Shown here: one piece after another, positions 48,423 to 57,324 of the stretch
How the letters are laid out: each line of letters opens with the position of its first letter
Numbering within the stretch: position 1 is the first letter of the stretch
Source: Streptomyces sp. P3
GTDB taxonomy: Bacteria; Actinomycetota; Actinomycetes; Streptomycetales; Streptomycetaceae
Length of the DNA: 64,000 bases
NCBI GenBank assembly: GCA_016893485.2
Contig: JAFEKX020000001.1
Location: 3,348,001 to 3,412,000, forward strand
Direction: 5' to 3'
Notes under the pieces: model-generated
Told to the model about the DNA's origin: nothing
Seen by the model: the letters and a program-made list of their open reading frames with translations, nothing else
Databases searched by the model: none
Program-made: the position numbers and the translations under genes

Positions 48423-49636
48423 ATGGCTGAATGGCCCACTCGGGCGGCGTCCGCCGCCGACCTGGCCCCATTACGCTCACTACTGGCCGATTCGTGCGAT
48501 GCCTCGGTCGTGCCGTCGGTAGAGCTCCTCGCGCATGCCATTGACCGCGATCTGGTTCGGGTCGCCGAATCCGCTGGTGAGCTGGTCGGTTGCGCCGTCG
48601 CTGAAATGCCTTCGTCGGGGCATGTGCGTATTTCGGCGATCGCGGTCCATGAGGAAACGCGTGGACAGGGACTGGCCAAGAAGCTCCTGACAGACCTGGT
48701 GGAAGAGACACTCCGGAAATCGACCGAGCCACCACTGATATCCGCCGTGGCGAGGACGGATCAACTGGCGGTGATTCGCCTTCTGTTGGCGTGCGACTTC
48801 AAAGGGACCCGGGTGATGCACGCCAACGGAGCGGGCGACGGTCTGCGCATTCACTTTCAGCGCAAGTCCCGCATGGAGTACATAGATCCGGACGCCAGGC
48901 ATCTCGTCCCTGCCACTGACCACGCGCAGCTCCTGGAGTCCCTGTCCCCCGCCGACCACGCGGTGACGGGCCTGGTCACACTCGGTGGTCAACCGGCTTT
49001 CGAACTGGCCCGGTTCGAGCAGGACGACCCGGCGACTCTGCAGTCCGGGGAAGCCGCAGCCGGGATCGCTTTCTCCGGCTCCATACTCGCCGCCATCACC
49101 TTCCTCCTGGGTTTCGCGTTCTCCTCGACGCGATTTCCCGATGACGTCCGTCTGCTCCTCATCGGGGCGACGTTCAGCACTGTGCTCTCCCTGATCATCT
49201 ACGCGAGTGCCTCCGGCGAGCTTGCCCGGATCCGCTCGAACTCGTTCGGGAAGATCATGAAGTGGGGCAACGTTCTGTCCGAGTACGGAGGTGTTTTCCT
49301 TTCCTGATCTCGCTCCCCGTCACTTACGCGCAGGCCAGCGGTGATCCCTGGACGACCATGATTCTGGCGATCCTGCTCAGCGTCTCGATCGCCTGGTACG
49401 AGATTTCCGAGTTCTCCATCGCCCACCGCTTCCGGCGAAGTCCGTTCGAGCTCGTCCTGCTGGCGCTCACGGCGGCCTCACCAACGGCTGGTGCGGCCCT
49501 GGTGGCGTCCAACACCACCAGTTGGCCGTGGACCATGATCCTTACTGTCACTCTCGCACTCCGGACCTGGCTGTACCTCTTCCGCAGAGGCGCAGAGGCC
49601 GACGTCGCGGAGCGCCGGACCTGGCAGAAAGAGTAG
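48423..49636 (+). CDS. GNAT acetyltransferase fused to a C-terminal membrane domain
   Basis: About 404 residues. MAEWPTRAASAADLAPLRSL begins a GNAT domain with the acetyl-CoA loop AVHEETRGQGLAKKLLTDLV (R/Q-x-x-G-x-G/A at about residue 78) and RTDQLAVIRLLLACDFKGTR. From about residue 215, two helices (FSGSILAAITFLLGFAFSST, LLLIGATFSTVLSLIIYASA) appear. After one lost T near 49305 come FLISLPVTYAQASGDPW, MILAILLSVSIAWYEISEF, FELVLLALTAASPTAGAALV and MILTVTLALRTWLYLFRRGA. So five or six TM helices follow the enzyme. TTA at 48471 suggests bldA control, and codon use is less biased than that of its neighbours. I know no such named family. Confidence 0.72.
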
Positions 49637-49650
49637 GTCTGCCGCACCGG

Positions 49651-50612
49651 TCAGGCCGTGGATCTCACCATCTCGCGAACCAAGACCGCGATCTCCCGAG
49701 CACACCCCCAGGACAAGGTCACTCCGGCGCCGCCGTGACCATAGTTGTGCAGCAGTAGTGTGTCCCCGTGCCACTCGTTCGCGAACCGGACCCGGCTCCG
49801 AACCGGCCGCAGCCCCACTCGCTGCCCGATCACTCGAGCTTCGGCGATCAACGGCTCCACGGCGATGCAACGGCGGATGATCTCCCTGGCTTTGCTCTCA
49901 TCGGGCCGCAGTTCCCAGACACCGGGCTCCGCGGTTCCGCCCAGGACCACGATGTCGGCGTGCGGGTAGATGTAGGTGAGGTCCTCGGCTCCAGGGGTGT
50001 CGTCGCAGAAGAAGTCCCGGATACCGGGGTTCTCCACCACGACGAGTTGACCGCGTACCGCGTCGGCCGAGACATCACCAGCCAGGAACCGGGCTTCGGC
50101 ACCGGCACAGTTGACGACTACCGGCGCCTCCCCAGTGCCTCGTCGAGCGTGTCGTAGCGGTGGCGGCGAATGGATCCACCGGCCTGTTCGAGGCGTTGAA
50201 CGAGGTAGGAGAGATACTGGGGCATGTCGACGAGCGGCGCACGGTATCTCCACCCGGACACGAACCCGTGCCGCAGCTCCTCCGGCGAGCACATGCGGGC
50301 CCCGACCATGGGGCCCCAGTCCGGCATGCCACAGGGAACCCTGGACTCCTGTGTACCCTCGACCAGCCGGATTCCGCTCCCCACGTCCGCGCTCAGCGCG
50401 GTCAGCTCCGACAGCGTCTCCCGGCTCCATCGTTCGACCAAGCCGCCGCGCTCGGCCAGGTACGGATCCCACATCGCACCGGCCGCCGCCGAGGTGGTCG
50501 CATCCGGGAGCCGGTCGGTGTCCACTCGGACATCCATCCCGGACTCCGCCAGGCACACGGCCGTGGTCAGCCCCGAGACGCCGGCCCCGATCACCACCGC
50601 GCTGGTCGACAC
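49651..50612 (-). CDS. D-amino-acid oxidase family FAD enzyme
   Basis: About 320 residues. The GTG at 50612 follows CGGAGGCG. VSTSAVVIGAGVSGLTTAVC carries the Rossmann GxGxxG. AAGAMWDPYLAERGGLVERW, then GGSIRRHRYDTLDEALG, a frame change near 50125, VVVNCAGAEARFLAGD, ADAVRGQLVVVENPGI and YIYPHADIVVLGGTAEPGVW follow. The closing motif TLLLHNYGHGGAGVTLSWGC is typical of eukaryotic-like DAAO. It deaminates D-amino acids to keto acids with hydrogen peroxide. No peptide-sorting signal is seen. It is convergent with the GNAT fusion gene. Confidence 0.92.
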
Positions 50613-51158
50613 TGCTTCGCCTCCGTCATCCGGGTCTCTCTGCGCCCGATTTCGGGCAACGTTGTCACCAGAAGCCGACATTATCCGAATCGGCATCGCT
50701 CCGCCCTTGCGCCGTTCGACCGACCGTCACGCCTGCCACCAGAAATCTCCATGGTGGCGATCCGGCTGCCGAGCACGTCCTCGTCGGTGATGAGCTGCTC
50801 ACGCCACTGAAGCACCGGCTCCTGCGCTACTGAACCGAACTTGGTCGCAACCGATGCCGTGCTGGGAGGAGAGTCTCTGAAGCTCGAAGTCACGCCGCTC
50901 CGTCCACGCCGACTGGGTCGGCGTGGGAGAGACTGGTCTGTTCGTTGGCGTTACGGCGCCCTGTCCGATCGCCGCAGGCGAGGCGGTGAAGGCGATCACG
51001 ACGTGATAGCGGTTGAGAGCGTCGCGACGATGCAGGCAGACGCTGAACACCTCCGCCCGTCCGTCAGGGCGGCGTCAGCACCCCGCCCCGAGGTCAGATT
51101 CTCCACGGCGTCAGGAACGGAGATCGGCACTCCAACTCCGGCGTTGCCTAGGGGTATC
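50613..51158. other. Gene-poor interval with decayed sequence
   Basis: About 545 bases with no convincing full gene. A minus-strand frame near 50720-50810 (LQWREQLITDEDVLGSRIAT) reads like protein but stops quickly in both directions, so it may be a remnant. Local GC is lower and codon bias weaker than in flanking genes. The short inverted segment GCCGACTGGGTCGGCG (about 50908-50923) could pair. No tRNA or IS end was seen. Confidence 0.45.
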
Positions 51159-52300
51159 TCACGGGCAAACGCTGCGTGCGTACCTCCCCGCCAGCGCACG
51201 GAACGCCTCCTTCGGTTCCCAGTGCCACGGTGAACTCGGGTCGTACGGGCGGTCCTTGATGGTCTTGGTGATGGCGTAGCTCGCCAAGTCGAGGTCGTGG
51301 CGTGGGTCGTGGGCGCGGTGCGGGGCGTCCGGGGTGACGAACTCGAAGGCCATCGCGCCGTAGAGGTCCATCGACTCGAAGACGTCCAACAGGTCTACGA
51401 CGTACGCCGCTTGGGTGTGTTCGCTGCGGACGAGGTGGCCCCTGATCTCCTCCGGGTCCTTGTCGTAGTCGACGACGTTCCAGCCCATGCCGGCCGTCTT
51501 CTCGGCGCCCCTGTACGCGCAGGTGCCGAACTCGGTGATCGTCACGGGCTTGCCCCAGTGTTGGTACGTCTTCAACTCCCGCACGTAGTCGGCTCGTTTG
51601 GGGAAGTACGAGTAGTAGTCGATGCCCACGATGTCGAAGAGGCCCCAGTCGACCTCGTCGTCCTGCGCCGCGGCGTAGCTGAGGTTGCCGTGGAAGACCG
51701 AACGGCCCAGTGTCGCCGCCTTCTTGGTGAACGCGTTCAGTCTGCGCTGCATCCTGGCCGGGTCGAACGTGCCGTTCAGGATGTTCTGGACGCGGTCCAG
51801 GACCGTCGCGCCGGGCACGATCCCGGGGACGAAGAGCCAGAACTCGCAGCCCACGCTGAAGTCGACGCTCGCGCCCTGGCGCCGGAGGCGTTCCGCGAAC
51901 CGGCCGGTCTCCGCGAGGTGTTCGAGGATGTCGCGCTCGGGGAGGTCGGCGAGGGTGGGCTGGAGCCAGATGTGCAGGCCGAGTTCGGCGGCCTCGGCGG
52001 CGGTGGCGGTGAGGCGGTCCACGCCGTCGCCGGTGACGTCGACCGTGTCGGCGTGCAGTCCGTCGCGGATGGCGCGGAGGTCGGCGCGCATCCGGCGCGT
52101 GCTCCAGGCGGTCGCGGGGGTCTCGCCCTCACCAACCGTGTAGACGACGCCGTGACGGCGCAGACCGGGCCGGCGGCCGGGTGCCGCGTGCGGTCGTGGC
52201 CGCGCCGTCGCCTGCCCGGACGGGAGCAGCGCGCCCGCCGCTCCGAGGGCCAGCGCGCCCGTGAGGAACTGCCCCGAGTGATCCCCTGTGTGTTCGCCAT
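51159..52300 (-). CDS. Secreted TIM-barrel glycosidase-like protein (clan GH-A-like)
   Basis: About 380 residues. The natural start is MANTQGITRG at 52300; one lost G near 52270 then gives QFLTGALALGAAGALLPSGQ, a signal peptide. The body is GVVYTVGEGETPATAWSTRR, LGLHIWLQPTLADLPERDIL, VDFSVGCEFWLFVPGIVPGA, LFDIVGIDYYSYFPKRADYV and PVTITEFGTCAYRGAEKTAG. The last Glu fits a clan GH-A nucleophile and the CEFWLF Glu the acid/base. The end is GAMAFEFVTPDAPHRAHDPR. I cannot assign a GH family or substrate; similar Streptomyces proteins are annotated hypothetical or glycosyl hydrolase. Confidence 0.65.
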
Positions 52301-52494
52301 GGGCCCACTGTGCCGAGCGCGGACCCGCCCCGGTGTCCGCCGATGGTCCACGGCGACGCAACCAAGGTATGAGCTCTCGCGTCGATCACTGCAGAGATCG
52401 TTGCCGGACAGCGAACAAGGGAGAGAGTGATCTCAGGCTTCGAACAGTCCCCACGACCCCTACGGACCCCACCCCCACGACCCGTACGGCCCCC

Positions 52495-53421
52495 ATGTCC
52501 CCCATGTCCCCTACGGCCCGCAACGCCACGCGCCGTACCCTCCTCACCGCCGGTGCCGCCACCGCCGCGACCCTCCTTGCCGGTTCGACGGCCGCGCAGG
52601 CGTCGGACAGCACGGGCACGGGCACAGGCACCGACATCGGCGCCGAGTTGCGCGCCCTGGAGGAGCAACACAGCGCCCGTGTCGGTGTGTTCGCGCATCA
52701 CCTCGGTACGAAGAAGACCGTCGTGCACCGTGCCGACGAACTCTTCCCGATGTGCTCGGTGTTCAAGACCCTCGCCGCCGCGGCCGTCCTCCGGGACCTG
52801 GACCGGCACGGCGAGGTCCTCTACCGGGTGGTCCACTACACGGAGGCCGATCTGGTCGACGGTTCCGACCAGACCCGGGCGCACCTGGCCGAGGGCATGA
52901 CGATCGAGCAGCTCGCCGACGTCGCCATCCGCTACAGCGACAACGGCGCGGGCAACCTGATCCTGCGTGAACTCGGCGGCCCCACCGCCATCACCCGCTT
53001 CGCCCGCTCCCTCGGCGACCAGGTCACCCGGCTCGACCGCTGGGAGACCGAGCTGAACTCGGCCGAGCCGGACCGGATCACCGACACCACCAGCCCGCGC
53101 GCGATCGCCGGCTCCTACGGCAGGCTCGTCCTCGGCGACGCCCTGCGCCGCCCCGACCGCGACCGGCTCACCGCCTGGCTGCTCAACAACACGACGAGCG
53201 CCACCCGTTTCCGCGCCGGGCTTCCCGCGACCTGGACGATCGCCGACAAGACCGGCAGCGGCGACTACGGCACCGCCAACGACGTCGGCATCGCCTGGAC
53301 GGAGGCCGGAGACCCGGTCGTCCTCGCGGTCCTGACCACGAAGCCGACACTGCCGGACGCGCCGTACGACAACCAACTCGTGGCCGACACGGCCAGGTTG
53401 GTGGCGGCGGCCGTCGGCTAG
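52495..53421 (+). CDS. bla: Class A beta-lactamase
   Basis: About 308 residues, intact. The start is uncertain (ATG 52495 or 52504); a Thr/Pro-rich in-frame extension lies upstream. The signal MSPTARNATRRTLLTAGAAT has a twin-arginine pattern. Class A motifs are all present: S70-x-x-K in FPMCSVFKTLAAAAVL, SDN in IRYSDNGAGNLILRELGG, E166-x-x-x-N in RWETELNSAEPDRITDT, and KTG in WTIADKTGSGDYGTANDVGI. It hydrolyses penicillins/cephalosporins outside the cell. Cys beside Ser70 is common in class A carbapenemase-like and Streptomyces enzymes. It is divergent from the glycosidase gene. Confidence 0.96.
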   Translation: MSPMSPTARNATRRTLLTAGAATAATLLAGSTAAQASDSTGTGTGTDIGAELRALEEQHSARVGVFAHHLGTKKTVVHRADELFPMCSVFKTLAAAAVLRDLDRHGEVLYRVVHYTEADLVDGSDQTRAHLAEGMTIEQLADVAIRYSDNGAGNLILRELGGPTAITRFARSLGDQVTRLDRWETELNSAEPDRITDTTSPRAIAGSYGRLVLGDALRRPDRDRLTAWLLNNTTSATRFRAGLPATWTIADKTGSGDYGTANDVGIAWTEAGDPVVLAVLTTKPTLPDAPYDNQLVADTARLVAAAVG

Positions 53422-53521
53422 TACGGCACGTACCGTCGCCGGCGCGGGAAGTACCGCGTCGGCATGACCCCGATCACCCGGTGGAACGCCGCCGTGAAGA
53501 AACTCGCCGGGGCACAACTCG
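53420..53521 (-). pseudogene. C-terminal fragment of an AraC-family regulator
   Basis: Reading back from TAG at 53420, the minus strand gives CAPASFFTAAFHRVIGVMPT then RYFPRRRRYVPY. This is the second AraC helix-turn-helix (S-x-x-x-F-x-x-x-F-x-x-x-x-G-x-x-P-x-x-Y). Only about 33 residues remain; the rest of the gene is absent and replaced by methyltransferase sequence on the opposite strand. Confidence 0.65.
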
Positions 53522-53548
53522 CGCGGTGCGAGCTGCATCTGATGGGTG

Positions 53549-53800
53549 TTCGACTCCGCCGTGCGTTTCACGATGCTGCACCCTGTGCCGACGGCCACCC
53601 ACCAGGACCGGATCTTCGCCGAGGCGTTCCGCGTGCTGCGTCCCGGCGGTGTGTTCGCGGGCAGTGACAGCCAACCCGGCTTCCGTCGCGGGGGTTGCAC
53701 TTCCGGGACACGATGAACACCCTCGGTCCGGGGACCCTCCCGGCCCGGCTGGAGCGCGCGGGCTTCACTGACCCGGTGGTCGATCCGCCCCCGGAGCACC
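53549..53800 (+). pseudogene. Fragment of a class I SAM methyltransferase
   Basis: The plus strand reads FDSAVRFTMLHPVPTATHQD, RIFAEAFRVLRPGGVFAGSD and, after a small frame change near 53685, GLHFRDTMNTLGPGTLPARL then ERAGFTDPVVDPPPEH. These are motifs IV-VI of a SAM methyltransferase (D-x-x-x-x-x-x-x-L-H; LRPGG). The SAM-binding N-terminal half is missing; AraC debris abuts directly upstream and the fadR 3' end downstream. Not expected to be functional. Confidence 0.68.
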
Positions 53801-54503
53801 TCACCCCACCCCCGCGACTCCTGTGCCGCCCGCGCCTCGATCCCGCGGAAGTGGTCCGCCATCGCCCGCTGGGCCCCCTCCACATCGCGGGCGCGCAACG
53901 CGGTGACGATGTCGCGGTGGCGGTGGACGGTGAGGGTCGGGTCAGGGTCGTCGGTCCAGCCTCGGGCGCCGGCGACGCGGCGGAAGACCGTCCAGAAGGC
54001 GCCGAGGAGTTGGGGGACGAGTTCGTTGCCGAGTGAGGCGTAGAGCAACTCGTGGAACTCCGGTCGAGTTCGGGGAAGGGGCGGCCGGCGCGGCCCGCTT
54101 CCTCCATGCGGGTCACCACCGCTGCGAGTCCGTCCAGTCCAGGCTCGGTGACGATGGCAACGACCCGATGAATCAGGCCTTCCTCCAGCACCTCCCGTAC
54201 CTGGAGGATCTCGGCCAGCGCGTCCGCGTCGTCCTCGTGCCGGGTGAGGGTGCGGAAGGTGAGGCCGTCGACGAGCGGGGTCAGCGAGGCGCGGCCGACG
54301 TAGGTGCCGTAGCCGTGTCTGATCTCGACGATGTCGAGGGCCTGGAGTGCCTTGAGGGCCTCGCGGACGGAGTTTCTGCTGATGCCGAGTTCTTCCATCA
54401 GCTCGGCCTCGGTGGGCAGGGGCGCACCGGGCTGGAGCTTGCGGTCGAGGATCAGCTGGACGACCTCGCGCTGTATCCGACTGTTCCTTGGCTCCCCGGA
54501 CAT
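53801..54503 (-). CDS. FadR/GntR-family regulator of the adjacent transport operon
   Basis: About 234 residues. MSGEPRNSRIQREVVQLILD, then the winged helix LPTEAELMEELGISRNSVRE and ALKALQALDIVEIRHGYGTY. The FCD effector domain includes EILQVREVLEEGLIHRVVAI, a frame change near 54058, EFHELLYASLGNELVPQLLG and HRDIVTALRARDVEGAQRAM with metal-binding His residues (MADHFRGIEARA). Beyond 53800 the frame stays open antisense to debris, so the natural stop seems lost. An alternative ATG is at 54512. It is divergent from the ABC-transporter operon and probably represses it, like SiaR-type GntR regulators of sialic acid genes. Confidence 0.88.
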
Positions 54504-54542
54504 GCGCCGCATCGTAGCCGCACGAGACGTCCCACGTCCCAT

Positions 54543-54610
54543 GTCCGACCTCGACTCGTGCTGACGGGGTGTCAACTTGCGCCATTTCAAACCGCCATTG
54601 GTCCGACCTC
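54543..54610. promoter_or_regulatory. Operator candidates for the FadR-type regulator
   Basis: GTCCGACCTC occurs at 54543-54552 and again at 54601-54610. The second copy lies in TTGGTCCGACCTC, which contains the palindrome GGTCCGACC. Position between the divergent fadR and SBP genes and GntR-like symmetry make these likely binding sites. Confidence 0.6.
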
Positions 54611-54713
54611 TGACGGCTACGCCATTCGTGTGCGATGCCTTGACCGCCCCCACGGCCGCTCTTATGGTCGCGCTGACCGCAGGACGTAGGACGTCGTACC
54701 TCCTGGAGTAACC

Positions 54714-56346
54714 ATGCGCGAAGACGTGACCCAGAACGTGCCCGCGCTGCACCGCCGGGCGTTCCTGAAGTACTCCGGCGCGCTGGGCGCGGCGGCGGCG
54801 ATCTCCTCGTCCCTGACGGCCTGTTCGTCGGGGCCGCAGTCGACGAACGACACCGGAGGCGGAGGCACCGGCAAGAACCGGACGCTGACCGCGGTGATCG
54901 GCTATGGGAACGACGGCAGTTGGGACCCGACACAGACGGCGTCCGCGTTCTCGATGGCCGGCAACAACCACATCTACGAAGGTCTGATCGACACCGACCC
55001 GATCACCCGCGCGCCCTATCCGGCGCTGGCGACGGCGGTACCGAAGGACACGAGCGGCACCTCGTGGAAGTTCACGCTGCGGGCGGGCGCCAAGTTCCAC
55101 GACGGGCAGCCGGTCACCGCCGACGACGTGGTGTTCGTCTTCGACCGCATCCTCGACCCGAAGACGACGACGCTCGCACAGGGTTTCTTCGCCAGCTGGC
55201 TGAAGGAGGCGCGGAAGATCGACGCGCAGAACGTCGAGCTCGTTCTCAAGTTCCCTTTCCCTGAGGGGTTTCACGCCTCACCCTCGCGAAGATCATGCCG
55301 AAGCACATCTTCTCCGAGCCGGGCGCCTGGGACGACGCGATCAAGGGAAAGCGGTCGGCTCGGGGCCGTACCGGCAGACCGCGCACCACCCGAAGTCCAA
55401 TACGACCTTCGCCGCGTTCGCCGACTACAACGGCCCGCGCCCGCCCGCCTTCAAGACGATGAACTGGCTGACGATCGTCGACGCGGCACCGCGTGTCGCC
55501 AAGATCTCCGGGTCGAGCGCGGGCGCGCAGATCTCCGACAACATCCCCTACGCCAACATCCAGCAGCTGCGTAGCGGCGGAATGACGGTCGCCGGCGGGG
55601 CCGGGATGAACAACCTGTTCCTGATGTTCAACACCCGGCACAAGCCCTTCGACGACGTACGCGTGCGCCAGGCGCTGCACTACGCCATCGACACCGGGAA
55701 GATGGTCCAGTTGGCGCTGCGGGGGCACGGGAAGCCGTCCTCGTCGTTCCTCGACACCGGCAACCCCACGTACCGGCGCGCGAAGACGGTCTACGACTAC
55801 GACCCCGACAAGGCGAAGGCACTGCTGAAGGCCGCCGGGGTCAGCGGACTGAAGATCAACATCCTTGCGGTGAACGTGAGTTGGATCGTCGACTGCCTGC
55901 CGACCATCAAGGCGTCCTGGGACGCGATCGGCGTGAGGACGACCCTCGCCCCGCAGGAGACCACGGCCGTGTTCACCAAGATGGACCAGAAGCAGGACTA
56001 CCAGGTGGTCGCCGCCGCCTCGAACCCCAACCAGTTCGGCGTCGACGCGGACCTGATCATGCACTACAACTACGGCCCCCAGAACCTCTGGATGGGGTAC
56101 GCCCGTTGGGCCGGGAACCCGGTCGCCAAGCAGCTCTTCAAGGACATGGACCAGGCCACCCGCGAGCCGGACGCGGCGAAGAAGAGAGCGATGATCCAGG
56201 ACTACATCGACATCGTCGCCGAACAGGCCGTGCTCTACCCGGTCGTCCACAACGAGCTGATGACCGCCTGGGATCCGAAGAAGCTGACCGGGATAAGGGC
56301 CCAGCCCTACCCCGGAATCAACTTCCTTCAGGCCAAGTGGGTCTAG
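54714..56346 (+). CDS. ABC transporter substrate-binding lipoprotein, family 5
   Basis: About 544 residues. CTGGAG precedes the ATG. MREDVTQNVPALHRRAFLKY has a twin-arginine motif, and SSLTACSSG is the lipobox (Cys at about residue 39). The SBP_bac_5 fold includes WDPTQTASAFSMAGNNHIYE, LIDTDPITRAPYPALATAVP and KFHDGQPVTADDVVFVFDRI. Frame changes near 55270 and 55350 lead to IMPKHIFSEPGAWDDAIKG, GSGPYRQTAHHPKSNTTFAA, FDDVRVRQALHYAIDTGKMV and the end NFLQAKWV. It is peptide-type, but the operon context suggests sialic acid or a sialoside, as in Sat/SiaEFGI systems. Confidence 0.9.
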
Positions 56347-56364
56347 TCGTCCGGGAGTTGGACC

Positions 56365-57324
56365 ATGGTCACCGTCCTCAGGATTCTGGCCCGCCGTATC
56401 GTCCTGCTCGTTCCGCTGATGCTCGGCATCGTGCTGTTCGTGTTCCTGGTGATGCGCTTCTCGGACGTCGACCCGGCGTCCGCGTTCTTCCAGGGTGCCA
56501 ATCCGACACCGCGGCAACTGCACGACTTCCGCGTCCAGAACGGCCTGCTTGATCCGCTGCCCGTCCGCTACGTCCATTTCGTGGGCGCCCTGCTCCACGG
56601 TGAGATGGGCACCAGCGCGCTGACCCGGGCGCCGGTCCTCCAGCAGGTCACCACCGCGCTGCCGCTCACCCTCCAACTCACCTTCCTGGGGCTGGGGATC
56701 GCGATCGTGCTGTCGCTGCTCGGCGGGGTGACGGCGGCGATCTACCGGGACCGGCTGCCCGACCAGATCATCCGGGTCGTGTCGCTGACCGGGGTGGCCG
56801 CGCCCGGCTTCTGGCTGGCGCTGCTGATGATCCAGTACCTGGCGGTCGACCTGGGCTGGTTCCCGACCGGCGGCTACATCAACCCGGCGGACTCCCTCAC
56901 CGGCTGGCTCAAGACGATGGCCCTCCCGGCGCTCGCCCTGTCGCTGCCGGTGGCGGCCCAACTCACCCGCATCGTCCGGACGTCGGTGGTCGAGGAGCTG
57001 GACAAGGACTACGTCCGGACGGCCATCGGCAGCGGTCTGCCGCCGCGGGTGGTGGTGGGCCGCAACGTCCTGCGCAACGCGCTGATCAACCCGCTGACCG
57101 TACTGGGCCTGCGGGTCGGCTATCTGCTCGGCGGCGCGGTGGTCATCGAGACCATCTTCTCCCTGCCCGGGATGGGCAAGCTGATGATCGACGCGGTGCA
57201 GAACGGCGACCCGGCCGTCGTCCAGGGCGTGGTGCTGACCACGGCGACCGGCTTCGTCGTCGTGAACCTCGTCATCGACATCCTCTATCTGCTGGTCAAC
57301 CCCCGCCTGAGGGATGCCTCCTGA
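56365..57324 (+). CDS. ABC transporter permease (DppB type)
   Basis: Intact, 319 residues, GGAG upstream. MVTVLRILARRIVLLVPLML then six helices. The periplasmic loop (LLDPLPVRYVHFVGALLHGE) and the EAA-like coupling loop (YVRTAIGSGLPPRVVVGRNV) are characteristic, followed by LGGAVVIETIFSLPGMGKLM and the end VIDILYLLVNPRLRDAS. It is the first transmembrane subunit of a peptide-type importer. TGATG overlaps with the next gene. Its intact frame contrasts with the rest of the operon. Confidence 0.95.
   Translation: MVTVLRILARRIVLLVPLMLGIVLFVFLVMRFSDVDPASAFFQGANPTPRQLHDFRVQNGLLDPLPVRYVHFVGALLHGEMGTSALTRAPVLQQVTTALPLTLQLTFLGLGIAIVLSLLGGVTAAIYRDRLPDQIIRVVSLTGVAAPGFWLALLMIQYLAVDLGWFPTGGYINPADSLTGWLKTMALPALALSLPVAAQLTRIVRTSVVEELDKDYVRTAIGSGLPPRVVVGRNVLRNALINPLTVLGLRVGYLLGGAVVIETIFSLPGMGKLMIDAVQNGDPAVVQGVVLTTATGFVVVNLVIDILYLLVNPRLRDAS

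Noticed and set aside
50681..51233. Small genes in the gap before the glycosidase
   Set aside because: Frames lack ribosome sites and codon bias; at most one is a remnant.
52129..54933. 934-codon minus-strand frame
   Set aside because: Covers part of fadR in a secondary frame, then runs antisense through bla; only the fadR part is real.
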